NCBI GenBank assembly: GCA_049999765.1 | Contig: JBNGIQ010009290.1 | Coordinates: forward strand, 1-46,065 | Source of the DNA: Phaeoceros laevis | Taxonomy: Eukaryota; Anthocerotophyta; Anthocerotopsida; Notothyladales | Reading direction: 5' to 3' | DNA length: 46,065 bases | Part shown: piece by piece, positions 42,787 to 46,065 of the stretch | How positions within the stretch are numbered: position 1 is the stretch's first letter | Layout of the letters: each line of letters starts with the position of its first letter | The notes under the pieces: generated by a model | Seen by the model: only the letters and a program-made list of their open reading frames with translations | What the model was told of the DNA's origin: nothing | Databases searched by the model: none | Position numbers and translations under genes: made by a program

Positions 42787-44331
42787 GATGTCAAAGAACC
42801 GCCTGTGTGCTACCTCCTAAAACAGAGCGCTACATCTAAGACAATTATTGACCTGTGCCTTGCACCAGCTTGTTCTGAGTGCTTCCCCTTCTCCTTCTGC
42901 TCCACACAGCCTTGTAAAACTCAACTCCCAGTGGCTCGGCACACCTCCTGCCTCATTGCGCTGCCTCAGGAGGCGAAAATTCGGTCACCTTCCCAAAAAT
43001 ATATCAGATGAGAGGCGTCTCAGAATTTGAACTCGTCCGTCCCTCTTGAAGCATGCAAAACTGCACCGCCAATAACCAGAGCTGCACCACCACCAATCAC
43101 CAGCAGATCCAGTCTTCCATGTCCAAACAGATAACTCCTAGCTTACGTCCCAATTCGCTCGGCAAACGTCCAAAAACCGATGCTCGGTCTAAAATTGGAG
43201 GCTGGCGACGCACCGGGTCCCTTAGTCCGACAAGAGCTCGCCTCCGTGGCGGCAGAGCGCGGCAACGAGATAGAGCCAAGACGTGGCGGAAGTGGTGCGC
43301 GCAACCGCGGTACGCACAAGCCTTCCTGCCAATCGAAGCTATACGCGCTGGCTTCCCTGGACCGGCCGGGGAGTTCACCACTAGATATCCTGGGAACAGC
43401 ACAAGTGGCGGTTATGGCCTTTATCCCGCGATTCCCGCCGACAGTTCCAGCGACTCGACGTCCCTTCATGCGCAAACGGGTACTGTATGTTGTTGTTGGC
43501 AGGAGACTCTATACGCATGCGCGCTACATCGGTGACCTTTTCGGGCCACATGTCACTCCAACGTAAAGCCTAAATCCTTTGCACTGAGCGAACAGTAGGC
43601 ATGTCTACTTTCACAGTGAAGCCTTCAATCCAACAGAAACATTTGGCTGCATGCTTGTCTGGATATTGCGCAACTCGAGCTTGGCTGAGGCCTGACTGTT
43701 CACGAAGACTATTTCCCAATTCCGGCTCTACATCATCTCCCAGTGCCGCGTTGGTTGAAGTTTGATGCGCCGAGAAGCTCCGAATTTTGGTTCGCGTTGA
43801 ACGCGTTTCCAGCAAGCATGTATACGACTGTCTTGAGAGGCTGTCAGGATATCTCACCGTCAAATTTGCCAGAAATTAAGCGTGCCCGATCGCGACCTGG
43901 TTTTGACCCTGACTTGATCACCTGATCTGAGAATTGGTAGCTGCTGCATCAAAACTCATCGTGAATGGCAACATCCATAATTTGCTCAGAACTAGGCGCT
44001 GCCCGAGGGTCCTTGCAATTCGTCACATTGCCAGGGGCATGATCTTGTAAGCCATTTCTCCTGAACAATTCGGTTGGGATCCTGGCCATGGGCAAGCGGC
44101 AGCATAAGGGCCGCTTTCCATGTGGGGTTTCGGTTTCCCCCACATTCGGGACCCCTGACTTTCCATTAGTGTTAAGAGGTGACCGATTTGTGTCTTTTAG
44201 TCGACGCTGATCTTTTGATCCTGGCTAACTGCATCATTACGTCGGACGTGGGGGAGTCTGATTGGCTTGAGACTTGTGCGTGGGTGTGCGTTACTCAAAC
44301 CCTACACAGAACACAGAAGGGTACAAATCTT
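42787..44331. other. Spacer between AVT3 and the Myb/SANT-like gene
   Basis: About 1.5 kb. The left part should hold the AVT3 promoter and leader. Between 43097 and 43566 several frames on both strands stay open for 100 or more codons, but none shows a domain or splice-consistent model, and this may simply reflect composition. Nothing else is recognised to 44331. Confidence 0.4.
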
Positions 44332-45063
44332 TCAGCAAATAGGTTTAAAAACGCTAAAATATAACTCCTGACAGAAATCAATTGGTAACTTCTTGTCTTT
44401 CCTCTCAGTAGCAGTCATTCTCCAGTAATCTGGATGGCCACTTCGGATTCCATGTCGCATGTAGTCACTGATCTTCTTCCACTGCTGCTTCAGTGCATCC
44501 CACTTATTGTGACACTGGTCAGTTGAAACTACAACTCCATGTTTGACACAATACTCAGCAACAGAGTCCCATCTCATTAGATTGGTCATCTTAAACTTCT
44601 CCTTGTTGCTCCCAAATGCTCTAGTCTCCTCTTGAATCTTCACAGCTGCTTGCAACACCAGACAATTAGCATTGCGCCAAGTCATCCTACCAGTTGGTCT
44701 CGGTGGAGGGGCAGTAGCAGCAGCAGCAGGTGCTGGCAGTGACGTAGCAGGTGCTGGCAGTGATGCAGCAGGTGCTGGTAGTGATGCAGAGGCAGGGTGC
44801 ATTGCAGTAGCCACATTGGCCGCTTGAGATTCCGCATCAATACCCAGCTGTGCAGCGCTCTGTTGTGTCTCCGGCACCTGTGAGGGCATAAACATGCACC
44901 CACACCAGATCGGTGGTGTGCTGTCCATGTGTGAGGCAACACCTGCAGATTGAGCGGTCTGAGCGATGGCGCGAAATCGCTTGTTCGCGGGACGACAATG
45001 TGACGAGGAAGAGGCCCACGACGGGCAAGTCCGGTCGCCGGGACCGGGCACCAGTTGTGGCAT
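44332..45063 (-). CDS. Myb/SANT-like (trihelix-fold) DNA-binding protein
   Basis: A single-exon frame of 243 residues. The C-terminal half is a Myb/SANT-like (trihelix-fold) domain: TWRNANCLVLQAAVK, then RWDSVAEYCVKHG, then QCHNKWDALKQQWKKISDYM, with the spaced tryptophans of the three helices, followed by PDYWRMTATERKDKKLP. The N-terminal half is low complexity, Ala/Pro/Ser-rich, with three copies of a seven-residue SLPAPA(A/T) unit from a 21-bp DNA repeat (44726-44788). Such proteins occur both as transcription factors and as the DNA-binding partner encoded by PIF/Harbinger transposons. No transposase is seen here. It is unrelated in sequence to the GT-2 gene at 29-32 kb beyond the shared fold. 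An upstream exon cannot be excluded. Confidence 0.7.
   Translation of the reverse strand: MPQLVPGPGDRTCPSWASSSSHCRPANKRFRAIAQTAQSAGVASHMDSTPPIWCGCMFMPSQVPETQQSAAQLGIDAESQAANVATAMHPASASLPAPAASLPAPATSLPAPAAAATAPPPRPTGRMTWRNANCLVLQAAVKIQEETRAFGSNKEKFKMTNLMRWDSVAEYCVKHGVVVSTDQCHNKWDALKQQWKKISDYMRHGIRSGHPDYWRMTATERKDKKLPIDFCQELYFSVFKPIC
44726..44788. repeat. Three tandem 21-bp units inside the Myb/SANT-like gene
   Basis: Units start at 44726, 44747 and 44768 with GCAGGTGCTGG, and each encodes one SLPAPA-type heptapeptide on the minus strand. Confidence 0.9.
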
Positions 45064-45814
45064 GGAATTTAGGAAGAATGTGATTGCAGTTGCGTGATAC
45101 CTGGTGGCTGGACAACTGCCTTCGACTTATTGTGTCCAGCTTCTCCAATGTCTCATGGTGCTAATCTGCGTTCACTTGCTACCACACAGATTGTGTTTGG
45201 GACCCCGGTAGACAAAGGTTCAAGTACAATAGTGGATTCTCACTCCTCTAAAGGCAAGCTTTAAGGGCCCGATTTGCTTGGACACGCCTGAGTATGACAA
45301 CACTGCTCGAGACTCAACCCGTCTTGGATGCAACTATTGCTAACTATTCACCTTGACATACTACTACCCAATAGTATGTTTTAGGGAATAGACAATAGAT
45401 AGTCTTGACATTCGAACGATCCAGGATAAGGCAAATGACTTGAAATATGTGTCTTTGTATCGAGAAATATTGAAGTTGATACATAGAGATACATAGAAGC
45501 TTGAAAGAAGACATTGACGAAGGTGAAAAGTGAGTTACTGCTTCTGCTGCAGTTTTTACGGACTAGATTGGAAGAAGCTACAGTAAATATCTGTTTCGTG
45601 ATCATTCCATGTGTAGTGGTGCTGACATTGCTTCGTCGTTCACTATTGAAGCAGCCTTCAGAGATGGAATGTCACACTTCGCAATGCAAATAGTATACAG
45701 GTGTGACATATACAGTATACAGGTTTTCATATATGTCAAAGACTAACTATGATTAGATTAACTAATTTAGGTTTAATTAATCTAGAATTAATTAATTATA
45801 ATAAGCATGAAGTT
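45064..45814. other. AT-rich flank upstream of the Myb/SANT-like gene
   Basis: No gene is recognised. It should hold the promoter of the Myb/SANT-like gene. A direct repeat around GTATACAGG (about 45692-45723) and a TTAATTAA-rich block (about 45770-45800) are visible. Confidence 0.4.
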
Positions 45815-46065
45815 CAGGGTTCCTGTCGGACGGGAACCTGTTTGCGTTCCCTTCCATTGGGAACGCGTTTTTTTTTTTGCCGGGAAACGTTCCCAAAAAA
45901 CAAGTTCTCGTTCCACGCCAAGTGATGGCGCCACCGTGCCCTTGTGCGCCGTTCCCTTCAGATCCGCCTCACCTTCCTTGAGCCTGCATGCCGCCTTGAG
46001 CCTGCCTGCCTGCCGCCGTGACGGCTTGAGGCCGCGCCCCGCCGTGGTGCAGCCCTGCCGTGGCC
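45815..46065. mobile_element. Possible end of a hAT-type element with CGTTCCC/GGGAACG repeats, cut by the window edge
   Basis: From CAGGGTTCC at 45815 there are several CGTTCCC, GGGAAC or closely related words in both orientations within about 100 bp (near 45831, 45844, 45860, 45885 and 45907). CAGGG-type ends with dense subterminal repeats are typical of hAT elements. The other end lies outside the window. Confidence 0.4.

Noticed and set aside
43053-43566. Overlapping open frames of 100-160 codons on both strands
   Set aside because: Four or more frames are open at once, none has a domain, and it lies in the likely AVT3 promoter region; GC-rich composition explains it better.
1-46065. CRISPR arrays, rRNA, bacterial operons or riboswitches
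   Set aside because: The tandem repeats lack regular spacers, the genes are spliced and eukaryotic, and no rRNA-like sequence was seen.

Overview
The window is nuclear DNA from a plant-lineage (streptophyte) eukaryote, most likely a non-flowering land plant. The genes belong to plant families (TPD1-like secreted proteins, a GT-2-type trihelix factor, SRT1 sirtuin, OEP61, plastid bL29, an AVT3-type vacuolar transporter). They are split into many small exons by compact GT-AG introns, mostly about 85-230 bp. The species cannot be fixed from sequence alone. Compact introns and near-balanced base composition would fit a bryophyte or lycophyte grade, but that is inference. Four runs of N (one of 400, three of 100) show this is a draft assembly.

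Layout, left to right: a decayed hAT transposon (about 0.12-1.69 kb); a 17-exon minus-strand gene for a bacterial-type RqcH/NFACT protein with a plastid-like leader (2.0-5.7 kb); two tandem minus-strand TPD1-like secreted proteins (6.1-6.9 and 7.9-8.9 kb); minus-strand OEP61 (9.85-12.96 kb); a divergent spacer with a probably false gap; plus-strand SRT1 (14.5-18.1 kb); a GAAAC/GTTTC-rich mobile-like repeat (18.6-19.0 kb); plus-strand plastid bL29 (19.2-19.9 kb); plus-strand TOZ/UTP13 (20.4-25.1 kb); about 4.3 kb with no recognised gene; a minus-strand GT-2 trihelix factor broken by two gaps (29.3-32.1 kb) with a long leader; an AT-rich island of tandem repeats (34.3-35.9 kb) next to an intronless glutathione peroxidase (36.4-37.1 kb); about 4 kb with no recognised gene; a minus-strand AVT3-type transporter (41.1-42.8 kb); a Myb/SANT-like gene (44.3-45.1 kb); and what looks like the end of another hAT-type element running off the window.

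Exon structures were rebuilt by hand. Every multi-exon model given with full coordinates closes in frame with consistent splice phases. Two introns, one in OEP61 and one in TOZ, use GC-AG borders.

Three genes point to plastid or organelle protein homeostasis: RqcH-like (rescue of stalled plastid ribosomes), OEP61 (chaperone docking at an outer membrane) and bL29c (plastid large ribosomal subunit). SRT1 and the trihelix factor act in chromatin and transcription, TOZ in nucleolar rRNA processing, the TPD1-like pair in secreted signalling, GPX in peroxide detoxification and AVT3 in vacuolar amino-acid export. There is no operon logic, and their proximity is probably chance. The observations most worth following are the plastid RqcH with Glu-Arg where bacterial RqcH has Asp-Arg, the two-periodicity FN..RLDN repeat family, the intronless GPX with its duplicated start region, and the TPD1-like tandem pair.
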